From Phocoena phocoena (lineage: Eukaryota > Chordata > Mammalia > Artiodactyla > Phocoenidae): a stretch of DNA of 64,000 bases. Location: assembly GCF_963924675.1 (NCBI RefSeq), contig NC_089220.1:167200761-167264760 (forward strand), in the 5' to 3' direction. Both the position numbers and the translations under genes were made by a program. This document shows, piece by piece, positions 46,833 through 58,549 of this stretch. Position 1 is the stretch's first letter. Every line of letters starts with the position of its first letter. The notes below the pieces were generated by a model. That model was given only the letters and a program-made list of their open reading frames with translations. It was not told where the DNA came from and made no database searches.

Positions 46833-49800
46833 TCGTAAGGAACTCTTAAACATTAAAAAGGCTAGAACCAAATGAATAAATGCACAGTGCTGGGATTGCA
46901 GGTACGGGTCAGGATGTCTGGATATATTTTGGCTAAAAGGTCACCTTGGCATCCTTTAATTCCACCATACAGTCACTTGTGTCAGCTACAAACATGATTC
47001 TAATTGGGAGCATTTGCTAGTTTCTTGACCTGCTGTTCTCTTTGTGATATACCAGGCCCTTCAGATCCTGAACTTAAAATTTCAAAACAACTTTCACAGG
47101 CAGAATGGTTGAGCAAGGTGGCAGGACAGCTAGGCCTCAATCGGCCTTTCAAACATAGCTACAAAGAGCCCAAGTCCTTTGCTTGGTTCTGGGTTCTGTG
47201 GGCCTGAGGAGCGTGGCTTGGCTGCCTTGGATCATAATGTTCAATTTTATTAAAGTTTTTACTTTAGCGAAACAAAATTTCATTTGGCCCATGAGCTCTT
47301 GGGCCACTGCTAATTCATCTTCAGTTTAGCTTTGTGAGTACATTCGAGGGTGGATCTTGCTCGGCTGGAGTACAGTGTAGTGTGTGTCTCCTATACGTTT
47401 GGAAGCCTCTTAGACTTTCCTGTAACCATGTTCCTCAAACTAGAGGTCACAAGCCATCCTTTGAGGGGCCTGCAGAGCTCATTTGCCTGCCCTTCCTCAT
47501 ATTTATGTCTGTCATACTTTCTGTCGTTTGGCTTTCTCTGTCCACCTGGATAGAATCACAGGGCTCTAAGCCACAGGGCAGGCAACCACGACAGGGAGTT
47601 TTCTTTCCATTGGAGATTTTTAGAGATGAGCCCAGCTGAGAGACAGGGTTAGACTGTCTTAAGAAAAGACACTCTTGGCTGTGCCTTGAGCTGGGTTCCT
47701 TTGCCATAACCAGTAAGAGAGAAAACAGAGCCTCTCAGACAACAACTTCATTAATTGACTTGCTAGTTGATGTTTGTAGAAGAAAAGCATGGGTTTCCAT
47801 TTTCCCGTTTAATTATCTGTAATAGCACCCTCCCAACTGTGCCTAGGAAATGCATCTGACAGGGAGACATTGGTTTCATTTGGAAGAAAGCTGAGTTGAC
47901 ATGAGAAGAAGTTTAAGTTGAGGAGAAGTAGGATTCTCATCGACCCTTTTTCTCTTCCTTCTCTTGCTTTGCAAAGTCTGTGAGACTTAAGTTATCTTTA
48001 TAATGCTATAATTAGCAAAGTGACAATTTCTTATTTATCACAGATCCTAGAAATAGGCAGGATTTTTGAGACATTGAAATGTTTTTAAAGCTTGTTTGCC
48101 CATTCTAATGACTTGCCAGTTTATTTTATTATTTCTCCATAAAATATTACTAAATTTAAATATGATGCTGTTTTATAATACTGCTGAGGGCTATTACGAA
48201 TATATGTTATTTTCTATTTCAGAATGTAATATTCAGATAGGATCATTTTTGACATTTCAGTAATGCAGTCAATTCTTAGCTCTAGGATACAAATTTAAAA
48301 TAGATTAGAGGTAGGACTCCTAGTCTCATCTCTAAAACATTTGGCCTCATTTTCCTTGTGAAAACTAGGAAGGATAGGGAAGAAAGGTGAATAATAATAG
48401 CAGAGAAGCTTAAAACAAATAAAAAAGGCCATAACCTTTATTGGCCTATGGCAATAGAAATTTAATTCATAATTATTATGGGAGCTCTTACCATCCATAC
48501 TTACTGTTTACTCAACTTTCGTCTTTGAGCTTCTGTACTCTTTTATTTCTAGAACTTTTTCTTCTTACTCAACTCTACCCCCTCCACTTAGCGCACACAG
48601 ACGCTTCACTAAGCCGAGGTTCTGCTGCTCTGCCCTGGCTACTTGCTTCTATTTCAAGGTGTCTGTACACCTGATTCAGTTCGTGGTTAGAAAAGCACGT
48701 GCTGACGATGCCCAGATAACCAGTTTTCCTGCTTCTGGCTCTTGTGGCTTGGGGTTTGCCCTTTCTGCTTTGGAATTCATTCCACGATTCTCCTCCTCAT
48801 GACTGCTAGGCCCCGGCTAGCCTATTTAGACACTATTATTAGATACTGACTACTGGTGGGTGACTACTTTTTCCAATGAAGTCTCATGTGCTTGGCTTGG
48901 GTGGGTGTCACTTAAATCTATTAGGCTATCAGTTTCAGAATCCCCTGTGCAGCCTTTTAAAATTTGGATGAACGTACCCCTTCTCAGATCTTAGGAATAA
49001 GTTCTTAGAATGGGGTCTATATGCACGTATAATTTTTTAAGTTGTCATAGGTATTTCTAAGGTACCTCTAGGGTTGGGAACCATGGACTTAAAACCGTGA
49101 AAATCATCCTTCATGCCCTGTTCTATGCCTGGAGGTAAACCCTAAAAACACTTCTCATCTGGGGGAGACATGAGACTTTTCTTTATTAATCTTGTGCTCT
49201 CACAATCACATAGACAACATAACCTTTACAAACCATAGTTAATCTGTCTTTTTGGCTTTCATGGACCAGGGAGAAATAAAACCAAGGGGAGATGTATTCT
49301 GGAGGGCAGTGACTTTCAGAGACAATGGAGCATGGTGGAGAGAGATGGGGCCATTTGAACTGTTCCAGATTCACTTGGTGAAATGAAATTTCTGGTCTGT
49401 TTACCCCAGACCATGAAATAGCCAAAATTTATTTTTAAATGTCTATGAATGTAGAGAGGGCACAAATGTGAAGGCCGATTCTAAGAGAAATCAAATATGG
49501 AGGAAAGCCGTTGATTAATCTACTCTGGTTGTTAGCAGCATGAAGGGACTAAGAAAGACCATAAATGCTATACAAACTGCAAAGGAGGTTGAGGGTTTGT
49601 TTTTTTTTTTCCCTTCGACACAAATAAGCAAACAGAGAAATGCTTGCCTGAAAGTAAATGAGCAGTTGGGCACAACAAGTGAACCAGCAATGCAGAAGGC
49701 AAACACTAGTGGCTCACCAGTGGGATAAATATGGGCAATAAGCCAAAAGACACAACTGCTTGAGGCACATGTGACAGGAACAGACAGCAGATGAGAATCA

Positions 49801-50089
49801 CATGTAAATAGCAGGCAGCTGGAGTTCACAACCCCCTGTCTCCCTGTTATTAGTTCACCCTCCTTTTCCCTATTATCTCTTCCTGAACAACCTCAGACAT
49901 TTCCTCTGCACTCCGGAACCAGAGTCCCAGCTCCCTGACTGGTATTCCTGCTTGTGTCTCTATACATCATTAATGTTTAAAACCAGCTCCGGCTCTTCCT
50001 CTGCCAAACCTAATCCACTCCCTCTCCTGCCACCAGCATCACCCTTGACACTTCACCCCCCCTCACCCTCCAGAGCCAGCCCATCACAA
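46833..50089. other. Intronic sequence, largely unassigned
   Basis: About 3.3 kb with no supported gene. Around 48930-49085 (gtttcagaatcccctgtgca, ttgggaaccatgg) may be a hAT-type MER relic at low confidence. Short open frames are not backed by splice sites or homology I recognise. Confidence 0.4.
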
Positions 50090-50580
50090 ATTCCTGTCAA
50101 GCTGCACCTCACGTGGACTTGCTTGTCTCCGTCTCTGCTGCCACCATCCTGGTCCGAGATACGATCGTCTCTTCCCCAGATGGTTATACTGTCCTCCTGC
50201 ACTCATCCAACTTCTCCTTCAAGATCTGCTCTACCCTGCAGCCAGAGCGATCTTTTCTAAATTCAGTTTAATCTTTGTATAACCAGTCTCTTTCCTTAGA
50301 AACCCTTCGATGGCCTTTTACTGCTGTAGGATAGAGAACAAATTCCTAAACCATACTTGTAAGTACTGGCATGATTTGACATTGGCTGTCTTTACAACTT
50401 CAACATTTACTTCTCTCTCCTTTTGGCACTTCAGCCAAACCCTATCACTTTTCTCCCTTCATCACCACCCACCTACTCAGCTCCTTTTTCTCCTCCCAGG
50501 CTTTCAGATCTCAAGCGTCCATCACTCTCAAGAAAGCATCTCCCAAGCTCTCACTCTTCGTCAGATTTCTTTTCTGTATC
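50090..50580 (+). mobile_element. L2 fragment, sense
   Basis: Phrases match the sense L2 ORF: ctgccaccatcctggtccga, ctctaccctgcagccagagc then gatcttttctaaattc, aacccttcgatggcctttta, and agtactggcatgatttgaca. Diverged, no frame. Confidence 0.65.
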
Positions 50581-50612
50581 CTTTTGCAGTCCTGAGTAGA
50601 ATTCCTATGGAA

Positions 50613-50803
50613 CAGTGTTTCCCAACCTTGGTGCTACTCACATTCTGGACTAGAGAATTCTGTGTCGTGGGGAGCTGTTCTGTGCATTGTAAGTAGCATT
50701 CCTGACCTCTACCCCCTGTATGCAACTTGTAACAATTAAAAACATCTCTAGACATTGTCAAATACCTCCTGAGGAGCAAAGTTACCCCCTTTGAGAACCA
50801 CAG
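50613..50803 (-). mobile_element. MER5-type hAT-Charlie element
   Basis: The ends are inverted: left cagtgtttcccaaccttggt, right tttgagaaccacag. Inner text (ctgttctgtgcattgtaagt, acatctctagacattgtcaa) fits MER5 read antisense. Non-autonomous, no transposase. Confidence 0.82.
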
Positions 50804-50887
50804 GTTTAGAGCAACTACCTCTACTTCAGTCTATATGTATTGAATATGTTTTTCCTAAAAAAAAAAGAATACTCCATGACATCATGA

Positions 50888-50891
<4 letters not shown>

Positions 50892-50932
<41 letters not shown>
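50892..50932. repeat. (TG)n microsatellite
   Basis: Uninterrupted tg run of about 20 units. Confidence 0.97.
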
Positions 50933-50935
<3 letters not shown>

Positions 50936-51454
50936 GAATGAAAGAATGGGAAAAAACCCCAAAACACCATAGGGGAATAATGTCACTATTTGATTTTAAT
51001 CTCCAAAGTTCATTCATTCTTTCTTCTCTAGAAGGAAATTTGAGAACTACATCCATAATATTATTGAATTTCAAATCAGCGTAATCTTGATGTAGAGTTC
51101 ACTAGAGAACATTAGTCATGGGGTACATGCTTCTGGTCCACTACTGGAAACCTCCAGATCATTAGGCTTCTTGAGGAAGAGGCTCAACTTCTCTATATCT
51201 AAATAAGCATTCTAAAAATTATACACCTTCTTCATCTAGCTATGTGGCAACTTGGTATTGTTAACTATTTGGTGGAAAACTATACAGTATAGCTAGAATT
51301 TAAGCTTGAAATGGAGCACAAAGCCTTTCTTTCTAGAGGAATGTACATAGAGGAATGTACTCTATACCTTCTGTGATATTTTCTAGCAACTTCAGGTAGC
51401 TGATGGAAAAGGTAGATATAAACACAGTAATAATAAGCAGAAAAGTAAATAAGA
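50933..51454. other. Intronic sequence, nothing recognised
   Basis: Unassigned sequence with a 13-bp direct repeat agaggaatgtac near 51335-51360. Confidence 0.45.
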
Positions 51455-51970
51455 GTGGGTATACAGAGGGAGTAACACTTGATTCTAAATGGAAAGAAAC
51501 ATCGGGAATGTCTTTCTAGAAAAGGCGATATTTGAACTGCTTTGAAAGATGAGTAGGAATTTTCTAGGTAAAAAGACAAAACCTGCAAAGTTCTTGGGAT
51601 TAAAAAGAGCACAGTGGAACACAGCATGTGGTCTCTAGAATGTTTGAGATGAAGCTGGAAAGGTTGGAAGAGGCTAGAACATGAAGAGCTTTAAATGCTG
51701 AGATAAGGAATTTGGATTTATTTATAGCAAGCTATGCCAAGGATTTAAAAAAGGAAATGGTATGGTTGCATTCGTATTTTATTAGAAATCTCTGGCTGAA
51801 CGTGGAAGATAACCTAGAATGTATGAGACTGCAAGTTTAGAGACCAGTCAGGGATCTGTTATACTAGTTTCCAGGAGAAATGAAGACAAACATGACTTAG
51901 GACAGTGACATAGGGGTGGGAGAAAGGGAATGATTTCCAAGCACAATGAGGAAGTAGAAGTGAAATGGTA

Positions 51971-53210
51971 GAGAGACCTTCAAGATGGCAGAGGAATAAG
52001 ACGTGGAGATCACCTTCCTCCCCACAAATACATCAAAAATACCTCTGCATGTGGAACAACTCCTACAGAACACGTACTGAATGCTGGCAGAAGACCTCAG
52101 ACTTCCCAAAAGGCAAGAAACTCCCCACGTACCTGGGTAAGGCATAAGAAGAAAGAAGAACAGAGACAAAAGAATAGGGATGGGTGGGAGCTGGGAGCTG
52201 AGGCTCGGGCTTCGGTCGGATCCCAAGGAGAGGACTGGGTTTGGCTGCATGAACACAGCCTGAAGGGGCTGGTGTGCCACAGCTAGCCAGGAGGGAGTCT
52301 GGGAAAAAGTCTGGACCTGCCAAAGAGGCAAGAGACTTTTTCTTCTTTGTTTACTGGTGCGCGAGGAGAGGGGATTAAGAGCGCTGCTTAAAGGAGCTCC
52401 AGAGACAGGCGCGAGCCGCGGCTAACAGCGCGGACCCCAGAGACGGGCATGAGATGCTAAGGCTGCTGCTGCCGCCACCAAGAAGCCTGTGTACAAGCAC
52501 AGGTCACTATCCACACCCCGCTTCCGGGGAGCCTGTGCAGCCCGCCACTGCCAGGGTCCCGTGATCCAGGGACAACTTCCCCGGGAGAACGCACGGCGCG
52601 CCTCAGGCTGGTGCAACGTCACGCCGGCCTCTGCAGCTGCAGGCTCGCCCCGCATCCGTACCCCTCCCTTCCCTGGCCTGAGAGAGCCAGAGACCCCTAA
52701 TCAGCTACTCCTTTAACCCTGTCCTGTCTGGACGAAAAACAGATGCCCTAAGGGGACCTACACGCAGAGGCGGGTCCAAATCCAAAGCTGAACTCCAGGA
52801 GCTGTGCGAACAAAGAAGAGAAAGGGTAATCTCTCCCAGCAGCCTCAGGAGCAGTGGATTAAATCTCCACAGTCAACTTGATGTACCTGCATCTGTGGAA
52901 TACATGAATACACAATGAATCATCCCAAAATTGAGGCAGTGGACATTGGGAGCAACTGTAGACTTGGGGTTTGCTCTCTGCATCTAAGTTGTTTCTGGTT
53001 TTATGTTTATCTTAGTTTAGTATTTAGAGTTAATTATCATTGGTATATTTGTTTATTGATTTGGTTGCTCTTTTCCTTTTTTTTGATATATATATATATA
53101 TTTTTTTTCCTTTTCCTCTTTTTGTGAGTGTGTATGTGTATGCTTCTTTGTGTGATTCTGTCTGTATAGCTTTGCTTTTACCATTTGTCCTAGGGTTCTG
53201 TATGTCCTTT
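51971..53210 (+). promoter_or_regulatory. L1-D 5' UTR (internal promoter region), sense
   Basis: L1 5' UTR text in sense orientation, matching the reverse complement of 59165-60525. A YY1-type site caagatggc lies at 51981-51989, about 11 bp from the 5' end, the position known for L1 YY1 sites that set the transcription start. The part at about 52380-52700 is CpG-rich (gcgcgagccgcggctaacag, cgcacggcgcgcctcaggct). L1 5' UTRs are known to act as RNA polymerase II promoters; activity here is inference. Confidence 0.75.
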
Positions 53211-53599
53211 TTTTTTTCTTTTTTTAAAAATTTTTTTACCATCCTTATTGGAGTATAATTGCTTTACAATGGTGTTAGTTTCCACTTTATAACAAAGTGA
53301 ATCAGTTGTACATACACATATGTCCCCATATCTCTTCCCTCTTGCATCTGCCTCCCTCTCACCCTCCCTATCCCACCCCTCTAGGTGGTAACAAAGCACC
53401 AAGGTGATCTCCCTGTACTATGCGGCTGCTTCCCACTAGCTATCTATTTTCTATTTGGTAGTGTATATATGTCCATGCGACTCTCTCACTTTGTCCCAGC
53501 TTACCCTTCCCCCTCTCCGTATCCTCAAGTCCATTCTCTAGTAGGTCTGCATCTTTATTCCCGTCTTGCCCCTAGATTCATCTGATCATTTTTTTTTCT

Positions 53600-56500
53600 T
53601 TTTCTTTTAGATTCCATATATATATGTTAGGATACGGTATTTGTTTTTCTTTTTCTGACTTACTTCACTCTGTATGACAGTCTCTAGGTCCATCCGCCTC
53701 ACTACAAATAACTCAGTTTCGTTCCATTTTATGGCTGAGTAACATTCCATTGTATATATATGTCACATCTTCTTTATCCATTCACCTGTTGATGGACACT
53801 TAGGTTGCTTCCATGTCCTGGCTATTGTAAAAAGAGCTGCAGTGAACATTGTGGTATGTTCTTTATCAATTATGGTTTTCTCAGGGTATATGCCCAGTAG
53901 TGGGATTGCTTGGTCATATGGTAGTTCTATTTTTAGTTTTTTAAGGAACCTCCATACTGTTCTCCATAGTGGAGGTATCAATTTACATTCCCACCAACAG
54001 TGCAAGAGGGTTGCCTTATCTCTCCACCCTCTCCAGCATTTATTGTTTGTAGATTTTTTTCATGATGGCCATCTGACCGGTGTGAGATGATATCTCATTG
54101 TAGTTTTTTTTGTTTGTTTTGTGGAACGCAGGCCTCTCACTGTCGTGGTGTCTCCCGTTGCGGAGTACAGACTCCAGACACGCAGGCCCAGCGGCCATGG
54201 CCCACGGACCCGGCTGCTCCGCGGCACGTGGGATCCGCCCAGACCAGGGCATGAACCTGCGTCCCTCGCATCGGCAGGTGGACTCCCAACCACTGCGCCA
54301 CCAGGGAAGCCCCTCACTGTAGTTTTGATTTGCATTTCTCTAATGATTAATGATGTTGAGCATTCTTTCATGCGTTTCTTAGCAATCTGTATATCTTCTT
54401 TGGAGAAATGTCTATTTAGGTCTTCTGCCCATTTTTAGATTGGGTTGTTTGTTTTTTTTATATTGAGCTGCATGAGTTCCTTGTATGTTTTGGAGATTAA
54501 TCCTTTGTCAGTTGCTTCATTTGCAAATATTTTCTCCCATTCTGAGGGTCGTCTTTTTGTCTTGCTTATGGTTTCCTTGGCTGTGCAAAAGCTTTTAAGC
54601 TTCATTAGGTCCCATTTGTTTATTTTTGTTTTTATTTCCATTTCTCTAGGAGGTGGGTCAAAAAGGATCTTGCTGTGATTTATGTCATAGAGTGTTCTGC
54701 CTATGTTTTCCTCTAAGAGTTTTATAGTATCTGGCCATACATTTAGGTCTTTAATCCATTTTGAGTTTACTTTTGAGTATGGTGTTAGGGAGTGTTATAA
54801 TTTCATTCTTTTACATGTACCTGTCCAGTTTTCCCAGCACCAGTTATTGAAGAGGCTGTCTTTTCTCCACTCTATATTCTTTCCTCCTTTATCAAAGATA
54901 AGTTGCCCATATGTGCGTGGGTTTATCTTTGGGCTTTCTGTCCTGTTCCATTGATCTGTATTTTTGTGCCAGTACCATACTGTCTTGATTACTGTAGCTT
55001 TGTAGTATAGTCTCAAGTCTGGGAGCCTGACTCACCCAGCTGTTTTTCTTTCTCAAGATTGCTTTGGCTATTCGGGGTCTTTTGTGTTTCCATACGAATT
55101 GTGAAATTTTTTGTTCTAGTTCTGTGAAAAATGCCATTGGTAGTTTGATAGGGATTGCACTGAATGCTTTGGGTAATATTCACAATGTTGATTCTTCCAA
55201 TCCAAGAACGTGGTATATCTCTCCATCTATTTGTATCACCTTTAATTTCTTTCATCAGTGTTTTTTAGTTTTCTGCATACAGGTCTTTTGTCTCCTTAAG
55301 TAGGTTTATTCCTAGGTATTTTATTCTTTTGGTTGCAGTGGTAAATGGGAGAGTTTTCTTGATTTCACTTTCAGATTTTTCATCATTAGTGTATAGGAAT
55401 GCCAGAGATTTCTGTGCATTAATTTTGTATCCTGCTACTTTACCAAATTCATTGATTAGTTCTAGTAGTTTTCTGGTAGCATCTTTAGGATCCTCTATGT
55501 ATAGCATCATGTCATCTGCAAACAGTGACAGCTTTACTTCTTCTTTTCTGACTTGGATTCCTTTTATTTCTTTGTCTTAACTGATTGCTGTGGCTAAAAC
55601 TTCCAAAACTATGTTGAATAATAGTGGTGAGAGTGGGCAACCTTGTCTTGTTCTTCATCTTAGTGGAAATGGTTTCAGTTTTTGACCACTGAGAATTATG
55701 TTGGCTGTGGTTTTGTCATATATGGCCTTTATTATGTTGAGATAAGCTCCCTTTATGCCTACTTTCTGGAGGGTTTTTATCATAAATGGGTGTTGAATTT
55801 TGTCGAAAGCTTTCTCTGCATCTGTTGAGATGATCATATGGTTTTTCTCCTTCAATTAGTTAATATGGTGTATCACGTTGATTGATTTGTGTATATTGAA
55901 GAATCCATGCATTCCTGGGATAAACCCCACTTGATCATGGTGTATGATCCTTTTATTGTGCTGTTGGATTCTGTTTGCTAGTATTTTGTTGAGGAGTTTT
56001 GCATCTATGTTCATCAGTGATATTGGCCTGTAGTTTTCTTTCTTTTTGACACCTTTGTCTGGTTTTGGTATCAGGGTGATGGTGGCCTCGTAGAATGAGT
56101 TTGGGAGTGTTCCTTCCTCTGCTACTTTTTGGAAGAGTTTGAGAAGGATAGGTGTTAGCTCTTCTCTAAATGTTTGATAGAATTCACCTGTGAAGCCATC
56201 TAGTGCTGGGGTTTTGTTTGTTGGAGGATTTTTACTCACAGTTTCAACTTCAGTGCTTGTGATTGGTCTGTTCATATTTTCTGTTTCTTCCTGGTTCATT
56301 CTTGGAAGGTTGTGCATTTCTAAGAATTTGTCCTTTTCTTCCAGGTTGTCCATTTAATTGGCATATAGTTGCTTGTAGTAATCTCTCATGATCCTTTGTA
56401 TTTCTGCAGTGTCAGTTGTTACTTCTCCTTTTTCATTTCTAATTCTATTGATTTGAGTCTTCTCCCTCTTTTTCTTGATAAGTCTGGCTAACGGTTTATC

Positions 56501-57597
56501 TTCTCAAAGAACCAGCTTTTAGTTTTATTGATCTTTGCTTTCGTTTCCTTCTTTTTTTTTTCATTTATTTCTGATCTGATCTTTATAATTTTTTTCCTTC
56601 TGCCAACTTTAAGGGTTTTCTGTTCTTTCTCTAATTGCTTTAGGTGTAAGGTTAGGTTGTTTATTTGAGTTGTTTCTTGTTTCTTAAGGTAGAATTGTAT
56701 AGCTATAAACATCCCTCTTAGAACTGCTTTTGCTGCATCCCATAGGTTTTGGGTCGTTCTGTTTTCATTGTCATTTGTTTCTAGGTATTTTTTGATTTCC
56801 TCTTTGATTTCTTCAGTGATCTCTTGGTTATTAAGTAGTATGTTGTTTAGCCTCCATGTGTTTGTTTTTCTTTCAGACTTTTTCCTGTTATTGATATCTA
56901 GTCTCATAGTGTTGTGGTCAGAAAAGATACTTGACATGATTTCAATTTTCTTAAATTTACCAAGGCTTGATTTGTTACCCAAGATATGATCTATACTGGA
57001 GAATGTTCCATGAGCAATTGAGAAGAATGTGTGTATTCTTTTGTTTTTGGATGGAATGTCTTATAAATATTAATTTAGTCCATCTTGTTTAATGTATCAT
57101 TTAAAGCTTGTGTTTCCTTATTTTCATTTTGGATGATCTGTCCATTGGTGAAAGTGGGGTGTTAAATTCCCCTTCTATGATTGTTACTGTCGATTTCCCC
57201 TTTTATGGCTGTTAGTATTTGCCTTATGTACTGACGTGCTCCTACGTTGGGTGCATAAATATTTACCATTGTTATATATTCTTCTTGGATTTATTCTCTT
57301 GATCATTTTGTAGTGTCCTTCTTTGTCTCTTGTAATAGTCTTTGTTTTAAAGTCTATTTTGTCTGATATGAGAATTGCTACTCCAGCTTTCTTTTGATTT
57401 CCATTTGCATGGAATATTTCTTTCTATCCCCTCACTTTCAGTCTGTATGTGTCCCCAGGTCTGAAATGGCTCTCTTGTAGACAGCATATATACAGGTCTT
57501 ATGTTTGTATCCATTCAGCCAGTCTGTGTCTTTTGGTTGGAGCATTTAATCCATTTACATTTAAGGTAATTATTGATATGTATGTTCCTATTACCAT
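53600..57597 (-). pseudogene. L1-C ORF2 remnant (endonuclease-reverse transcriptase)
   Basis: The start is probably the ATG at 57597-57595 (MVIGTYISIITLNVNGLNAP, endonuclease N-terminus). An in-frame stop at 57501-57499 falls at codon 33 (after AEWIQT). Further pieces: 56982-56488 (SDHNTMRLDI, endonuclease end), 56353-55856 ([20 protein letters not shown] and YRPISLM, RT start), 55855-55655 ([15 protein letters not shown]), FADD at 55522-55511, 54641-54435, and 54005-53763 (C-terminal region with a premature stop at WIKKM). The SINE at 54108-54312 also interrupts it. The catalytic motifs can still be read, but no continuous enzyme can be made. Confidence 0.88.
54108..54312 (-). mobile_element. 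CHR-type SINE in L1-C ORF2
   Basis: Complete antisense SINE (gtggaacgcaggcctctcac to gccaccagggaagcc). Target duplication ctcattgtagtttt at 54094-54107 and ctcactgtagtttt at 54313-54326, one mismatch. Confidence 0.93.
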
Positions 57598-57655
57598 TTT
57601 CTTAATTGTTTTGGGTTTATTATTGTAGGTCTTTTCCTTCTCTTGTGTTTTCTGC

Positions 57656-58549
57656 CTAGAGAAGTTCCTTTAGCATTTGTTGTAAAGCTGGATTGGTGGT
57701 GCTGAAATCTCTTAGCTTTTGCTTGTCTGTAAAGCTTTTTATTCCTCTGTCAAATCTGAATGAGATCCTTGCTGGGTAGAGTAATCTTGGTTGTAGGTTT
57801 TTCTCTTTCATCACTTTAAATATGTCTTGCCACTCCCTTCTGGCTTGCAGAGTTTCTGTTGGAGGATCAGCTGTTAAGCTTATGGGGATTCCCTTATGTG
57901 TTACTTGTTGTTTTTCCCTTGATGCTTTTAATATTTGTTCTTTGTATTGAATTTTTGATAGTTTGATTATTATGTGTCTTGGCCTGTTTCTCCTTGTATT
58001 TATCCTGTATGGGATTCTCTGTGCTTCCTGGACTTGATTAACTATTTCCTTTCCCATATTAGGTAAGTTTTCAACTATAATCTCTTCAAATATTTTCTCA
58101 GACCCTTTCTTTTTCTCTTCTTCTTCTGGGACCCCTATAATTCGACTGTTGGTGCGTTTAATGTTGTCCCAGAGGTCTCTGAGACTGTCCTCAATCCTTT
58201 TCAGTCTTTTTTCTTTCTTCTGCTCTGCAGTAGTTATTTCCACTATCTTATCTTCCAGGTCACTTATCCGTTCTTCTGCCTCAGTTAGTATGCTACTGAT
58301 CCGTTCTAGAGATTTTAAATTTTCATTTATTGTGTTGTTCATCATTTTTTGTTTGCTCTTTAGTTCTTTTAGGTCCTTATTAAACATTTCTTGTGTTTTC
58401 TCCATTCTATTTCCAAGATTTTGGATCATCTTTACCATCATTATTCTGAATTCTTTTTCAGGTAGACTGCCTATTTCCCCTTCATTTGTTAGGGCTGGTG
58501 GGGTTTTGCCTTGCTCCTTCATCTGCTGTGTGTTTCTCTGTCTTCTCAT
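57656..58549 (-). CDS. L1-C ORF1 (ORF1p RNA-binding protein), apparently undisrupted
   Basis: Minus-strand frame of 297 codons plus stop. Start MRRQRNTQQMKEQGKTPPAL; coiled-coil region about residues 35-125 (heptad-rich, for example LTEAEERISDLEDKIVEI); RRM-like domain from about residue 130 (LRDLWDNIKRTNSRIIGVPE); C-terminal domain with PRHIIIKLSK, GIPISLTADPPTETLQARRE and LRDFSTTNPALQQMLKELL at the end. The domain order and the conserved blocks match mammalian L1 ORF1p, which trimerises, binds L1 RNA and acts as a chaperone in the RNP. The length is somewhat below the human protein but reads through both nucleic-acid-binding domains without a break. It begins just downstream of its 5' UTR and is followed 59 bp later by the ORF2 start. 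Whether it is expressed is unknown; ORF2 of the same copy is dead. Confidence 0.75.
   Translation of the reverse strand: MRRQRNTQQMKEQGKTPPALTNEGEIGSLPEKEFRIMMVKMIQNLGNRMEKTQEMFNKDLKELKSKQKMMNNTINENLKSLERISSILTEAEERISDLEDKIVEITTAEQKKEKRLKRIEDSLRDLWDNIKRTNSRIIGVPEEEEKKKGSEKIFEEIIVENLPNMGKEIVNQVQEAQRIPYRINTRRNRPRHIIIKLSKIQYKEQILKASREKQQVTHKGIPISLTADPPTETLQARREWQDIFKVMKEKNLQPRLLYPARISFRFDRGIKSFTDKQKLRDFSTTNPALQQMLKELL

Noticed and set aside
52422..52716. Possible first exon or CpG-island promoter of a new gene
   Set aside because: The sequence is the L1-D 5' UTR, repeated in inverted form at about 59.5-60.1 kb.
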